From: Dryomyza anilis
Lineage: Eukaryota > Arthropoda > Insecta > Diptera > Dryomyzidae
DNA length: 64,000 nt
Reading direction: 5' to 3'
Assembly (NCBI GenBank): GCA_951804985.1
Contig: OX638131.1
Span: 89,602,349-89,666,348, forward strand
Under the pieces are notes generated by a model. The model saw only the letters and a list, made by a program, of their open reading frames with translations. It was not told where the DNA came from and searched no databases. Position 1 is the stretch's first letter; the number at the start of each line of letters is the position of its first letter. This document shows, in pieces, positions 1-12,925 of this stretch. Position numbers and translations under genes: made by a program.

Positions 1-540
1 AAAAAGATTAATTGTATCATGTATATGAAATTTAGTTTAACTGACCGATAACGGTAGATTATACCTCATTTAAATTCTAAATATTTTAGACAGAAAAATG
101 CGAGATACGCTATACTGCTTTCTACGCTCTTGGCTCTTCTGAAAACTAATTTGTCTGTCCATCGATTTATATTTTACTACTTTTCTTCAATTTTCGTTGT
201 ATAAAATTAAATTTAACCATCTCATGCACTTAATATTCTCTATTTTTAACTTTGCTTATCTTCGATTATTGAATTGCTTCGATTATTGCATTGCATTGCT
301 ATTTCTAGCTCTTCGTAAGTCACACAAATTAACTCTTCCAAATGAGAAAAAACACAGCTCTAAATGAAACTTAAACTGCTACTGAAAAAATGCTCTAATA
401 GTTAAACTACGTAGTATGCTTAAGTAAACGTAGTTTAAACCAAGTTTAAAGTAACACTGAAAAAACTGAACCTCTCTAAAGGAGTATTTAAATTAAGTTT
501 AAAGTACCGCTAAAAAACTGCCTGTTATGAATTTTTGTGT
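1..540. other. AT-rich stretch with weak Harbinger-like MITE similarity
   Basis: No gene is visible. Between about 330 and 525 there are motifs such as AGTTTAAACC, AACTACGTAG and ACACTGAAAAAACTG. They resemble the terminal parts of the GTTTAAAC-rich element near 31.4-33.0 kb, so this may be a decayed fragment of that family. The rest is unremarkable AT-rich DNA. Confidence 0.3.
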
Positions 541-1090
541 TGTTTTTAATATTTAGTTTAATCATTTTTTGTGTGGTGAGTTTGTGTATAATGAGTTTTA
601 GTGTGTTGAATTTAAGTGTAGTGAATTTAGTGTGGTGAATTTCACTGTGGTGAATTTTAGTGTGGTGAATTTTAGTGTGATGAATTTTACTGTGGTGAAT
701 TTCAATGTGGTGAATTTTAGTGTGGTGAATTTAGTGTGGTGAATTTTACTGTGGTCAATTTAGTGAGGTGAATTTTAGAGAGTTGAACATAGTGTGGTGA
801 ATTTATTGTGATGAATTTTAGTGTAGTGAATTTCAAAGTGTTAAGTGTGGTACGTTTTAATTTGGTGAATTTAATTACGTAATTTTCAATGTGGTGAATT
901 TAATTATGGTGAATTTTAATATGGAGAGTTTCAATGTCGTGAGTTAAAATGTGGTGTGTTTCAGTGTCAGTTAAGTTTTAATGAGTTAAGTTTCAATGTG
1001 TTAAGTTTTAAAGTGGTGAGTTTCGATGTAATGAGTTTCATTGTGTTCAATTTTAATGTGGTGAGTTTCAATGTGTTTAGACTAAAATTG
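541..1090. repeat. 15-bp degenerate minisatellite (GTGTGGTGAATTTTA)n
   Basis: A run of roughly 35 degenerate units follows the pattern GTGTGGTGAATTTTA. Units drift to GTGGTGAGTTTCAAT toward the right end. The strand-complement consensus (ACTAAAATTCACCAC) is close to the array at 20.4-20.8 kb. No open frame of interest crosses it. Confidence 0.85.
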
Positions 1091-2459
1091 TGAATTTATT
1101 TATGTTGACTTTAAATGTAGTAACTGTGACTGCTAAAACAACCCAATTTTGCAATTTTTATTTTTATTTATTTCTAGACATAATTTACAAAAAAAGTCAA
1201 TGCAAAATTCCCACGATCTTAAATTTGACGGAAAATTTCCATTTCGTTTTCTTCAAATATTTTTCGCATCAAATACGATATAATTGAGTTGCCATTTTAC
1301 ACGCGCTCCCATATCAATTACACAGTAAATGTGTGAAACCACTTAACACAGTCTTCACACTAGACACTATTGGGCGCAAAAAACATTTACGAAAAAAAAA
1401 ACAAACTGAGAAGTACAAAAATACCAACACAATAAACAAACACTTAAGTTGGCGTATAAAATCCGAAATTACCAGTAACGCCATGAAACTGAACTCATTG
1501 TAACGTTAAACGTAACGTAGTTGTGCAAGCGCCACGTTAAACATCGTAATGTTACGAAACTATAAATGTGAGTATTTCGTAAATACGTTCAGACTCTTAC
1601 CATGCACATATTACAATATATAAATAATAGAGATAAACTTGAAAATAAAAAGAAAGAAAAAAATAACTGAAATATAACACGGAAAATGCATTTACTCACA
1701 CATTTTCGTGTGTGCACATAAGTGCAAATTACATACAACTGGAAATTCGAACACTTACAACACGTTAGAAAGGGAGAAAATTGAAACACCAATAAATTTA
1801 AGATTTTTTTTTATATAAAAATTTAATTTAAACTCAGATAATTGATGGGAAATTTAAAAGTTAAACAAAATTAAAGAAGTAAAAACAAATTGTGATGATT
1901 TTGTTAATTTTCAAAAAACCTTGTGTAGGTTTTGGTATAAATTACTGGTTTTGTTATCGATCACATGATATGTATCACTCATACGACACGTAGAATTTTC
2001 AACCTTATAAAGAGCTAAACAATAGTCAATTAAATAAAACCATTATGTTATGCTGGTCACATGTTAAATTTTGATGATGAAAATTTTCGATAGTTAGTTT
2101 TGGTAAGAATTTATGGACGACTCTTACAAAAACTAACTCATTTAAAATTTGTAGTTTTTGTAAGAGGTATCGTTATGTATTTTGGTATAATTTTCTACAT
2201 GATTTATGTACCATTTTATGTATCAAGTTATCCTTTCATCTTATATTTACATCTATTTGAATCACTATACTAGCATTACAGATACTTTACCAATTTTTGC
2301 TGGCCACATGCACATCCAATGTTCATGTATTGTCTATTATTTTGTGCCAACTTTGTTCGACCGACTGTCAATGTCATGCTTTTGCATTTACTTCGCTCAC
2401 TGAAAGCATACTTCAATGCCATTTGCGTTATTTAAAGTGGACGTTGCCCTTCGAATTCC
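1091..2459. other. unannotated AT-rich sequence
   Basis: No gene or repeat family was recognised. The only local structure is a short hairpin at 2092-2138: 17-bp arms with one G:U-type mismatch and a 13-nt loop. Confidence 0.5.
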
Positions 2460-2639
2460 CACAATCAATGTGACACTCGGAAAAAAATGCACTATTATGA
2501 AACATTTATGAAAATATTTTATGAAATACTAATTTAAAGAATTTTTAAATAAATAAAATATGTAATACTTATATATCTAAATAAACATATTTTATTGAAT
2601 TCAAGTACGTAAATGGTACTTATTGTATGATTTTTACAA

Positions 2640-4125
2640 ATATTTACTTAGTTTTAATTAATTTCTTTTTAGTTTTAATACAAACGTAGTTATATTTTAA
2701 TAATATTCATTTTAATTAATTTTAAATGTTTTAAAATCTTTACCGATCGACTTCATTTATAAATTGCATTGAAATACTTAACATCTTAATACATTTCTAT
2801 TTAATTTAAATAGTTTTAACTCTTAGTGTCTCAATATGTGCATCCAATCACATACATTTTAGCATCTACTATATACATGAATGAATGTCCTCTTGTTTGT
2901 ACAGTGATTGATTTTAAAGTAAATACAATAGTATTTTATTTTGTAAGTATACAAGTACTACATTTTACTATGTACACATTTTTTATGGTTTTTTTATTCT
3001 TAGTTAAATTTTTTAACAATTATTGAAACTTGGAAAAATGAAAATGCGATGTATTCAATTTTATTATAATATTACTTGGTTTTAATACAAACGTAGTACA
3101 ATTCAAATAATATTAGTGTGAATTAATTTATAATTTATTTAAATCCAAAAATCCATGTCAACATTTATATACCATCAAAATTGTATACATTTATAATTAA
3201 TTTAAATACGTTTAATCTTTATTGAAACTAATTTGATAGAAAATACGACATTGTGAAATTTAATTAAAATATTTTTAGTTTAAATACAAACGTATTCAAA
3301 TTTAAATAATATTGATTTGAATTAATTTCAAATGTATTCAAATCTAACTTTTATTATAAATTGCATTGAAATACTTGAAAATTTAATGCGTTTCTATTTA
3401 ATTTAAATACTTTTAACTCTCAGTGTCTCAATATGTGCATCCATTCACATACATTTTAGCATCTACTATATACATGAGTGCATGTCCTCTTGTTTGTATA
3501 GTGCTTGATTTTAAAGTAAATACAATAGTATCTTATTTTGTAAGTATACAAGTACTACATTTTACTTTGTACATATTTTTGTGGTTTTTTATTCTTTGTT
3601 AAATCTTATAACAATTATTTAAACTTAGACAAAAGAAAATACGTTGTATTCAATTTTATTGTAATACTAGTAGTTTTAATACAAAAGTAGTACAATTCAA
3701 ATAATATTAATTTGAATTAATTTATAATGTATATATCTAAACCGTATGCCAATATTTTTAATTTTCATTGAAAACATTAAAATTTTATACATTTATAATT
3801 AATTGAAATACTTTTAATCTTTAGTGAAACTAATTTGAGAGAAATACGACTTTGTGAAATTTAATTAAATTCTTTTTAGTTTTAATACAAACGTAGTCAA
3901 ATTTTAATAATATTCATTTTAATTAATTTTAAATGTTTTAAAATCTATACCGATCGACTTCATTTATAAATTGCATTGAAATACTTAACAACTCAATACG
4001 TTTCTATTTAATTTAAATAGTTTTAACTTTCAGTGTCTCAATATGTGCATCCATTCAAATACATTTTAGCATCTACTACATACATGAATGAGAATGTCCT
4101 CTTGTTTGTATAGTCATTGAGCAAA
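2640..4125. repeat. about 600-bp unit present three times in tandem
   Basis: The string AAATTGCATTGAAATACTT recurs at 2761, 3358 and about 3968. The following text (GTGTCTCAATATGTGCATCC, then CATCTACTATATACATGA) recurs with it, giving a period near 600 bp. Inside each unit the motif TTTTAATACAAACGTAGT occurs twice, at about 2671, 3079, 3279, 3679 and 3878. The spacings alternate near 400 and 200 bp, so the array has a nested order. No protein is encoded. Confidence 0.85.
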
Positions 4126-5570
4126 ATATGTGTGATTGATTTTTGCATGCGAGCTGCTCTTTTATTTGATCGATTTCAAAGGAACTCACATACAATCAGA
4201 CATACATTTACACAAGTCAACGTCATGTGGCTGCATTTTCACATATATCGATCGTAACTAAGTGCAAAAGGAAATGGAAAATTCATTCAGTTGAATGTTG
4301 ATTATGTTGTGTCCAAGTTGGCGATGACATTGGGTGCAACAATTTTTTGATTATTGAAAATTATTTATATGGTATAACATACATTTTTAAAAATTGTAAA
4401 AAGTTACAAAAAAAAAAAAAAAATATTGTTTGAGATTTTTTCTGATTTTGAACATTTCATGTATCAGGCGTCTGAATTCATTGAAGATTTAAATTTTTCT
4501 CGAGAGAATTCTGTACCAAAAGCTTTCCACATTGAACCTTTATTTCTACGGTATTTGAGAAATAATTATCCAGCTTGCAATAATTGTAATTTTGATTCAA
4601 AAATATTATTTTTGTACCACATATATTTTTAAAAAATTACTAAATATATATTTTATTGATATGACTTTTTTTCGTTAAATAATTGTTTCTCATAGATAAT
4701 TCATTCCTTACACCATTAATTTTTGAAGTAATTCGTTCCAGTTATAATTCTTCACTGAAAATATCTTCCAAAGACTTTTATATATGTGAAGAAATTGTTT
4801 GGTATTGAATTTTCCGGAAAAAAATTACCGAGACCCATGATTATTTGTGTCCGGGAAGAGTTCTTGTGAAAGAATTGTCTGGAGAAAAATTTTCAGTAAG
4901 AAATTTCGAAAAATATTTGTCCGGAAATACGATTTAAATTCCATAAAAATACTTTATATTATTTTAAAAACTACAAAAGTTAATTTATAAAAAAAGTAAA
5001 TACATTTTTTTTTTTTACTAATATGATTTTTTTGATATTTTTATGATTTCATGAAATTTATTGACGTGCTACAAAATGTCATCAAAAGTAGACGAATTGT
5101 CGAAACAAAAACATGACATCAAAAGAGACAAAAGGAAATAAAAATACACAAAAAAAAACACAAAAAAAAAGCGAAAAAAATATCTGAAACTTTCAGATTA
5201 ACATGTCAACAGAGAGGGAGAGTAAACGAAAATGCCATTGCGATAGCGATTGTGTCGATAGATGAGTAAAAGTTTAATGACTGCATAAGCTGCTAAATGT
5301 GCGGAAAAGTTGACAGATTGTTGGCGAGGACAAAGATGTGCAGAGAATTATTTATGAAAAATTGACAGAAAATGACATTGTGTTGAATGTGGATGAATTT
5401 CTGGTTAAACATTGCAGACCATATTTGGCAGACAATCATTTTTGATGTTATCGCAAAAGCATGTAGTTGATTTGATTTTAGAAATTATTTATAAAATGTA
5501 TTCAAAATAAATACCTACACCCTATAAAGTTGTTAACTTATAAAAGCCAATTAATTTTGACAAATAAATT
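4126..5570. other. unannotated AT-rich sequence
   Basis: The stretch contains poly-A tracts at about 4408-4424 and 5147-5185. A 68-codon ATG frame at 4426-4632 matches nothing I recognise. At about 4740-4930 there are degenerate pieces such as GAAGAAATTGTTTGG and GAATTGTCTGGAGAAAAA. Similar wording recurs at about 14.9, 18.4 and 20.8 kb. Confidence 0.45.
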
Positions 5571-5839
5571 GTAGCCGCGGTAGCTCAGTGGTTAGTTTGA
5601 CTGTGAGCCGAAAGGTCCCCGGTTCAAGCCTGGACTGGGGCTAACAACATCTGTTCATAGAAAACATTTTTCAATAGCGCGCTACCTCTCGGCAGTAAAT
5701 GGCCGTTCGGATTCGGCAATAAACTGTAGGTCCCACCACTTTGAGTACAAATATAACACGCACAGCTCAAAATGGTGAGAGAGCTCGGCCGAAGTCCTAT
5801 ACAGGACTGTAGCGCCAAACTATTATTATTATTATTAAT
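5571..5839 (+). mobile_element. tRNA-derived SINE, family 1, copy 1
   Basis: The head reads like a tRNA gene. It has a pol III A box TAGCTCAGTGG at 5581-5591 and a B box GGTTCAAGCCT at 5621-5631, spaced as in tRNA genes. A non-tRNA body follows (GCAATAAACTGTAGGTCCC, then GAGAGAGCTCGGCCGAAG), with a 3' tail of ATT repeats. Copies at 12740, 15033 and 40538 share head, body and tail order. Compared with copy 3 it lacks the segment with GAAAAGCTCTCACCCG. No clear target-site duplication was found. I do not recognise a published name. Confidence 0.88.
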
Positions 5840-5984
5840 AATGTTCTTTTTTTACTCTACTTTTATTTTACCTTGGATGTCACATACATCAGTTCTATGC
5901 AACTTTTGGATGTTCATGTTTTTTTCGATAGAGAGTTGAAAGTTCCGTGATATTAAAGTTGCTATAAAATATCCCTAATGAAAT

Positions 5985-6545
5985 AAGGCCCATAAAAATA
6001 AATCCCAAAAATATGAAATTTTACCTGAAAATAAAATAATGAAATAGTACCCAAAGAAAATGAAATAAGCCACAAAAACTCATATTAAATAATCCCCAAC
6101 GACAAATAATCCCAAAAAAAAATGACGCCGGATAAAACAAAGAATATCAATGTTGTTCTCAATGAAATAATCCCAAAAATAAATGAAATATCTCTAAAAT
6201 ACAAATTAAGAAATAACTTTCTAAATACGTTTTTCGAAAATTGAATATGTACAGTAGGAATATTTTATTCTGCGAGTTTGACCATTTTTTCAGACACAAA
6301 AATTGAGTTTATTATAAATGGAATGACCCACAAATAATATGAAATAATTCTCAAAGATTATAAAATAATCCTTATATTATAACCACTAAAACGAATGAAA
6401 TAATATCCAAACTAAAATTGAAATAAAATAACCCCTAAAAAACTTTCGTTGGGGATTATTTCATTCCGCATGAAATAACACCCAAAAGGGAAACATGAAA
6501 CAGTAACCAAAAATAAAAAAAAAGAAAGAATCCACAACGACTTTG
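5985..6545. repeat. degenerate minisatellite (AAATGAAATAATCCCAAAA)n
   Basis: Variants of AATGAAATAATCCCAAAAA, with ACCC, GCCC or CCCC in the C-rich part, recur every 17-22 bases. The array is very degenerate and non-coding. One inverted unit lies near 6450 (GGGGATTATTTCATT). Confidence 0.7.
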
Positions 6546-7820
6546 GGTATTCTTTCAGATGAAATTCATGTTAAGTGCAGAATTTTTTGAAAACTTCTAG
6601 AATCCAGCTATGGCATGAGTGTACGTGAGTGTGAATGAAATGAAATGAAGATAACTGATGGATTCTCGTGGAGTGTAGAATTTTATGGAAACTTCTGGAG
6701 TAAGAGAAAAATGTCTCAAAGACGTACATCTCAGTGCACTGAGGCAATGAGTTAAAAGCGATGCCAGACACACAAAGACAGTGAGGATACTATGAAGAAT
6801 CAGAGCAATTAAACACATGAGAGTAAAAGATATGCAGTCGCCAAGAATTCTGGTTTAGTGAAGACACACAAAGACAGTGAGGATACTATGAAGAATCAGT
6901 GCAATTAAACACATGTGTGTAAAAGATATGCAGTCGCCAAGAATTCTGGTTTAGTGAAGAAGTTTGAAGAAACTTCTATAATTCAGCAATATGCCACACG
7001 TAGATGTAAAAGAGATGGAAATAGCTTATAGAGTGTTATAGAAACATCTAGACGCTGTCTCTGCAGTTTATAAAAACGCATCATCTGAAGTTCACCACTT
7101 CAGCGTGCTGAAACCATTAGTTACAAAGGGATGGAAGATAATTCATGGCTCTAATACAGAGAGTGAGAAAGTGAAAAAGATATTAAAGATCAGTGTAATA
7201 AAACTTATGAATGTAAAAGAGATGTAAGCATCATGGATTCATCTTAAGTGCAGACGTTTTTGGAAACTTCTATAATACAGCTATGCCAGTACATGAGTGT
7301 AAATGAAATGGAGATAATTGACGGATTCTCTTGGAGGGTAGACGTTTATAGAACCTCTAGAGGAAGAGAACGCCGTATCTAAGTCCTAAAATTTCATCTT
7401 TCTTACAATGCAGAGATGCGAATAGTTTTTATGTTTTAAGTTTCTTTACATTTTATTTATTTATTTTGTATATTTTGAATACTTTAACAATATTAAATTA
7501 GTTGTTTATTTTTAAACATATACCATGGATTTATCTTAAGTGCAGAAGTTTTTGGAAACTTCTAGAATCCAGCTATGCCAGTACATGAGTGTAAATGAAA
7601 CGGAGATAATTGACGGATTCTCTTGGAGGGTAGACGTTTATGAAACCTCTAGAGGAAGAGAGCGCCGTATCTAAGTCCTAAAATTTCATCTTTCTTACAA
7701 TGCAGAGATGCGAATAGTTTTTTATGTTTTAATTTTCTTTACATTTTATTTATTTATTTTGTATATTTTGAATACTTTAACAATATTGAATTAATTGTTT
7801 ATTTTTAAACATACCATTTT
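6546..7820. repeat. degenerate duplicated block with 96-bp and 292-bp tandem duplications
   Basis: The core AAACTTCTAGAATCCAGCTA, or variants of it, occurs near 6590, 7265 and 7556. A clean 96-bp tandem duplication starts at 6767 and repeats at 6863 (GACACACAAAGACAGTGAGG). A 292-bp duplication covers about 7233-7524 and 7525-7817, with ATCTTAAGTGCAGA near each start. The frames at 6571-6818 on the minus strand are by-products of this repeat. Confidence 0.8.
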
Positions 7821-8940
7821 CAATCATTTTTCTTATATCTTTTGGTTAATATTTACAGTTTTTTTACCGTTGTAATATTATAAAATAGAATATTTAGCAT
7901 TAAATATAACATTTCATGGAATATAAAACTGTAAATTCAATGCTTAATGTGAATCTACAAACTATTTTACATATTTAATGTCAAATTAAAATGTTGTAAA
8001 ACTTTTTGCACACCTTGCATAGAACAAACGCAGTTTAAAAATAAAACGTAAAAATTTTAAATTTATTTGCGACAAATTGTACTCAGTTCCACAAACTATT
8101 TGCACATTTGTTAAGCCAACTTTACAACAGCTGTTGGCTAAAGTATCAGACTAGTACTGGATGTTGCAAAATTATATATATTTATATTTCATATAAAGTT
8201 GAATGTTCTACATGCAATGAATTTTCAATTAGCACTTCGTTAGAGTTTAACTGTATTGTAATAAATACAGCAAGTTGAACATTATTTTTATATTATAAAA
8301 CATATTTTTTGGATTTATTTTACAATTAAAACTGATTGCTATTCAAACAATTCATTTGTTATATTCATAATTATGAAAAATGTGTTTTAAAAAAAAATAA
8401 TAATCATTTTTTAAACATACCAAATTAAACAATCAATATTTTTTATATAGTTACCACATTCTGTATCTATGTCCATTTTATAGTTCGAATAATGCAGCGA
8501 AAAGCCACACCACGTTCCCTGAACAATCACGTAAAATTCACATAAAATATTTTGTTCGAGTGTTTTTCTGATAATAAATCGGAGTACGTTGTTGCTATGA
8601 ACTTTATGGAATTTTCGTTGCTGGCAAAAACCGAACGTTTATTTGTTTATGAGCGAACGCATAATAAGTTCGAGCATTGAACGTTGTCGGAGTTACAGTC
8701 GATTCACGAAACGTGAGTAGTGCATAACGCAAGACGATACTTCATCATGCATCGTTCTCAGCGAATTCTTTTATATATATTTTTCTTTACAATGCGAATA
8801 GATGAAAAAGAAATTTAAAAATATTTTTTTTTTATTGAAGATCGTTACTTTCAGAAACAGATTTTATATAATTAATTAGCATGGCTTTCCTATTATTTGA
8901 TTACAAAAATCTTTAATATATCAAATGAGCAGAAAATCAT
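7821..8940. other. unannotated AT-rich sequence
   Basis: No repeat family or gene was recognised. A slightly GC-richer island at about 8490-8750 (CGATTCACGAAACGTGAGTA and neighbours) stands out, but no conserved frame or splice arrangement can be argued from it. Confidence 0.4.
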
Positions 8941-11075
8941 TAAATTAATAAATTTTAACCGATAGTAAAAATACAAAAGCAAAATCAGAATCAAAAAAAA
9001 AATTAAAACACAGTAAAAACTAAAAAGAACCAAAATAACAGCAAAACCAAAAATAAAAGCAAACATAAAAAAGGAAAACACAAAAGCAAATATGTAAATA
9101 AAGTAAAACACAACGATAAAAGCAAAAACAGCAAAACTACAAGAAAAACATAGCAAAAAAAAAATGTCAACAGCAAAACCAAAAACACAAAACAAGCAAA
9201 TAAAACAGGAAAAGGCAAACGAAAAAATGTAAAAAAAGTAGACTGCAAAAATGAAAGCAAAAAGACTAAAAAAGCAAAAACAACAAGAAAAACATAAGCA
9301 AAAAAAAAAATTAAAACTGAAAAACCAAAAGAAAAGCAAAAAACTAAAGCAAAACAAAATCAAAAAACATAAAAATAAAATAAAAGTAAAAATAAAAACT
9401 AAAAAACAAAAAGCAGCAAAAAAAATCGGAAATAACGAAAACCACAGAAATAAAAGCAAAAACAACTAGAAAAACAAAAGCAAAAATTATAAAAACCCAC
9501 ATAAATCAAAAAACTCAAAAACAGAAAAATAAAATTTAAAAAAAGCATTAAAAAAAATCAAAAAGAGAAAGAAAAATAAAGACTCTAAAACAAAAACTCA
9601 AAGACTAAAAAAACGAAAAAAAAGAAAAATTAAATTAAAAACAAAAAATTAAAAAAATCAAAACACAAAAGCAAAAACGGAAGTAAAGGCAAAATACAAA
9701 AATAAAAGCAAAAACAACTATAAAAACAAAAGCAAAAATTATAAAAACCCACAAAAATCAAAAAACTCAAAAACAGAAAAATAAAATTTAAAAAAAGCAT
9801 TAAAAAAAAAATCAAAAAGAGAAAAAAAAATAAAGACTCTAAAACAAAAACTCAAAGACTAAAAAAACGAAAAAAATAATAATTAAATTAAAAACAAAAA
9901 ATTAAAAAATCAAAACACAAAAGCAAAAACGGAAGTAAAGGCAAAATACAAAAATAAAAGCAAAAACACAGAACTAGAGTCAAAAAAGGCAAAAAAAAGA
10001 AAACTTGAATAGACAAACGAAAAAAGGTAAAAAAGTAGACTGCAAAAATGAAAGCAAAAACACTAAAAAAGCAAAAACAACAAGAAAACATAAGCAAAAA
10101 AAATTAAAACTGAAAAACAAAAGCAAAAAACTAAAGCAAAACAAAAGCAAAATACATAAAAATAAAATTAAAAGCAAAAATAAAAACTAAAAAACCAGAA
10201 AAAATCGGAAATAGCGAAACCACAGAAATAAAAGCAAAAACAACTAGAAAAACAAAAGGAAAAATATAAAAACCGACAAAAATCAAAAAACTCAAAAACA
10301 GAAAAATAAAATTTAAAAAAAGCATTAACAAAAAAAAAAAATCAAAAAGAGAAAGAAAAATGAAGACTCTAAAACAAAATCAAAAACACAAACTCAAAGA
10401 CAAAAAAAACGAAAAAAAAGAAAAATTAAATTAAAAACAAAAAAATTAAAAAAATCAAAACACAAAAACGGAAGTAAAGGCAAAATACAAAAATAAAAGC
10501 AAAAACACAGAAATAAAGTCAAAAACACTTAAACAAATGCAAAAACAACAAGAAAAAAAGCAAAAATAAAACATTCAAACACACAAAAAATGCAAAAAAA
10601 AACAGAAAAAAAATAAAACAGAAAAAATTAAAATAAAAAAAAAACAAAAACAAAATAGAAAATGCAAAAACAACAGCAAAAACCAAAACAGAAAAATAAA
10701 ATTAAAATCTGAAATGCAAAAGCAAAAAAAAAAATATACAAGAACGAAACTAAATACGTAAAACTAAAAAAAAAAAATGCAAATATAAAATACAAAAGAA
10801 GACGAAAACATAAAAACAAGATCCAGCGCAAAAAAATTAAAAGCATAACAAAAAAATAAAATCAAAGATACAAAATCAAAAGAATAATTAATGAAAAAAC
10901 AAACGCACAAACAAAATTAAAGAAAAATAAGCCGAAAGACACAAAATCAAAATAATAAAAAAAACAAAAGTAAATGCAAAAAAAAAAACAAAAAAAAAAA
11001 TCAAAATCAAACGAAAAAGCAAAAATTAAAATTAAAAACAGAAACAAAAAAAAAACTTAAACCCGTAAAAAATAA
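8941..11075 (+). repeat. 2.1 kb A-rich, T-poor low-complexity array (AAAAGCAAAAAC)n
   Basis: The plus strand is mostly A with scattered single C and G, in words such as AAAAGCAAAAACAACAAG, and is almost free of T. Longer blocks repeat inside it. A segment with CTCAAAAACAGAAAAATAAA recurs near 9510, 9765 and 10290. A segment with GACTGCAAAAATGAAAGC recurs near 9241 and 10038. Minus-strand frames such as 8893-9465 are phenylalanine/leucine/cysteine-rich readings of this array, not credible proteins. Confidence 0.9.
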
Positions 11076-11284
11076 AGAAAATTATATGTATTTAAAAAAA
11101 AATGGCTGCAAAAACGCGAAATCAATAGTAAAACTAAAGTGTAAAAGTTTAATCACAAGAAAAATACTATAACAAATATAAAACGTGTTTTTCGATTAAG
11201 AACAGCATACATTTTAAATAGTTTTTTTTTATAATTTAAATAATATTTTTTTTTACACTATTCTCTTTTCAGTATATAAAAAAT

Positions 11285-11329
11285 TACACAGAAATACCCC
11301 GATACGCAGCCCGGGTACAAAATACTAGT
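11285..11329 (+). mobile_element. possible Helitron-like 3' terminus
   Basis: The stretch GATACGCAGCCCGGGTACAA followed by CTAGT resembles the GC-rich hairpin-plus-CTAG ends of insect Helitrons. It also resembles the clearer candidate at 20.9 kb. The hairpin here is weak. It directly follows the A-rich array. Confidence 0.3.
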
Positions 11330-12726
11330 GTATTAATGAATAAAAATACATTTAAGGAACACTATTTCAAATAAGTACCTACGAATCAATTGCGGCAATC
11401 ATTTGAATGAAAAGTGCTTTAGTTGATGTACTTACTTGAATTGCTACCTCTTAGCATCATATTAATCATTTCAAAAAAATTACAATATATGACTGAAGTG
11501 AACAACATGATTGTACTTGTTTTAAAATACTAATAAATAATTTTAAAATAAAAGCTTTGAAAACCATAAGACTTATATCTAAAACGAACATGTGTTTTGT
11601 ATTACCACAAAATACATTTAAGTCACAATCATTTTTTAATTAAAAATGTACTATATTTAAATCGAAACAAATCTATTAAATAACCTAAAACTTCCCCAAA
11701 TAAACATCTTATCCATTTACACCCCGTACCAACGAAAGAAAACTTCATAAGAACCTAATAATCTGTGTAATAAACACTGTAATCAACTGCATGTCAAGTG
11801 AAAAATCATAGTTGAACATGTCAACATCATCCAAAAACAAGATAAGCATCAGCATAGACGACAACATAAGCAGCCTCTCACAAGGCAACAGCCGAAAAGT
11901 CCACGACCCACAAACAGCCAACAACAGCACCCACTTAGATTAGACGTTAACTGTAACGGAAACAAAAAGACGACCGAAGGTAAGGGGAAAAACAGTCACA
12001 TTGTACAAATTAGACCCCTAGTGAGACCGCACAATACTGACACCAAACCAAAAAAAAAAAAGGAGAGAAAAAAAGTACAAAAGACTACGTTTGCAGAAAA
12101 ACTAATTTATCGCGTACGCAAGAAAGTACAAAAAAAAAAACAAAAACAGTTGTTTTTGTGCTCTTAGAAAGTTATTTGGGCTGACAGACAAGTTAGGCCA
12201 CAAAGACAGACAAGTTTCAAAGCCTAGGCAGACAAATGTATAGACGTGAATAGTTAGATAGGCTACATATGGACAGAAGAGCAGAACCAGCTGGATTTGA
12301 CTTTTTTTGAAAGATGTTGTCCGAAAGTCAAGTGAGTTTATTAAGAGAAAAATAAAAATAAAAAAATAATATAAAAAAGACGTATGTATATGATTTCAAT
12401 ACATAGAAAATCGTTGGGATTATATATTGCTAAGGTTACGGATTGAAGACGTTAAATTGACCAATATCCATTTCACCCTTAGTAGAAATGTTTCTAGAGT
12501 TATGATCAGGAAATGATCAGTGGATATTTTCTTTATAAAAACCCTATTGAACAAAATATGTCCTTCCATGATCATGTAGGGTAAATTTCTGAATTTTCAT
12601 TTATCAATGAAGACAGTAATTTTTAATCAGTAAAAAAACCTTCTTCACATTGAATATTTTAATGCAGGGAAATTTTGATAGTTGTTGTTAATAAGAAATG
12701 TGAAAATACTTATATTTGCTGTCACC
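11330..12726. other. unannotated AT-rich sequence
   Basis: No gene was recognised. A moderately GC-richer part at 11.8-12.0 kb (CAACAGCCGAAAAGTCCACG) and several A tracts at 12.04-12.14 kb are the only texture visible. Confidence 0.4.
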
Positions 12727-12739
12727 TTCTCCTGGATGT

Positions 12740-12925
12740 GTAGCCGCGGTAGCTCAGTGGTTAAAACCATTGCCTATGAAAAGCTCTCACCCGCCGTTCG
12801 GATTCGGCAATAAACTGTAGGTCCCACCACTTTGAGTACAAATATGACACGCACAGCTCAAAATGGTGAGAGAGCTCGGCCGAAGTTCTATACAGGACTG
12901 TCGTGCCAAATTATTATTATTATTA
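12740..12925 (+). mobile_element. tRNA-derived SINE, family 1, copy 2, internally deleted
   Basis: The element begins GTAGCCGCGGTAGCTCAGTG with an intact A box. It then jumps directly to AAAACCATTGCCTATGAAAA, missing the B box and the centre of the element. The 3' body and ATT-repeat tail match the other copies. It is flanked by a perfect 13-bp duplication, TTCTCCTGGATGT, at 12727-12739 and 12926-12938. That is direct evidence of retrotransposition with its ends intact. The internal deletion either pre-dated insertion or came later without touching the ends. Confidence 0.93.

Noticed and set aside
5571..5645. Functional tRNA gene at the SINE head
   Set aside because: The anticodon arm does not fold cleanly, the acceptor arm is poor, and the same head recurs with a shared non-tRNA body at four loci.
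8893..9465. 190-codon minus-strand open frame, hydrophobic
   Set aside because: It is a phenylalanine/leucine/cysteine reading of the T-rich complement of the A-rich array. Several other frames in the same array look the same.
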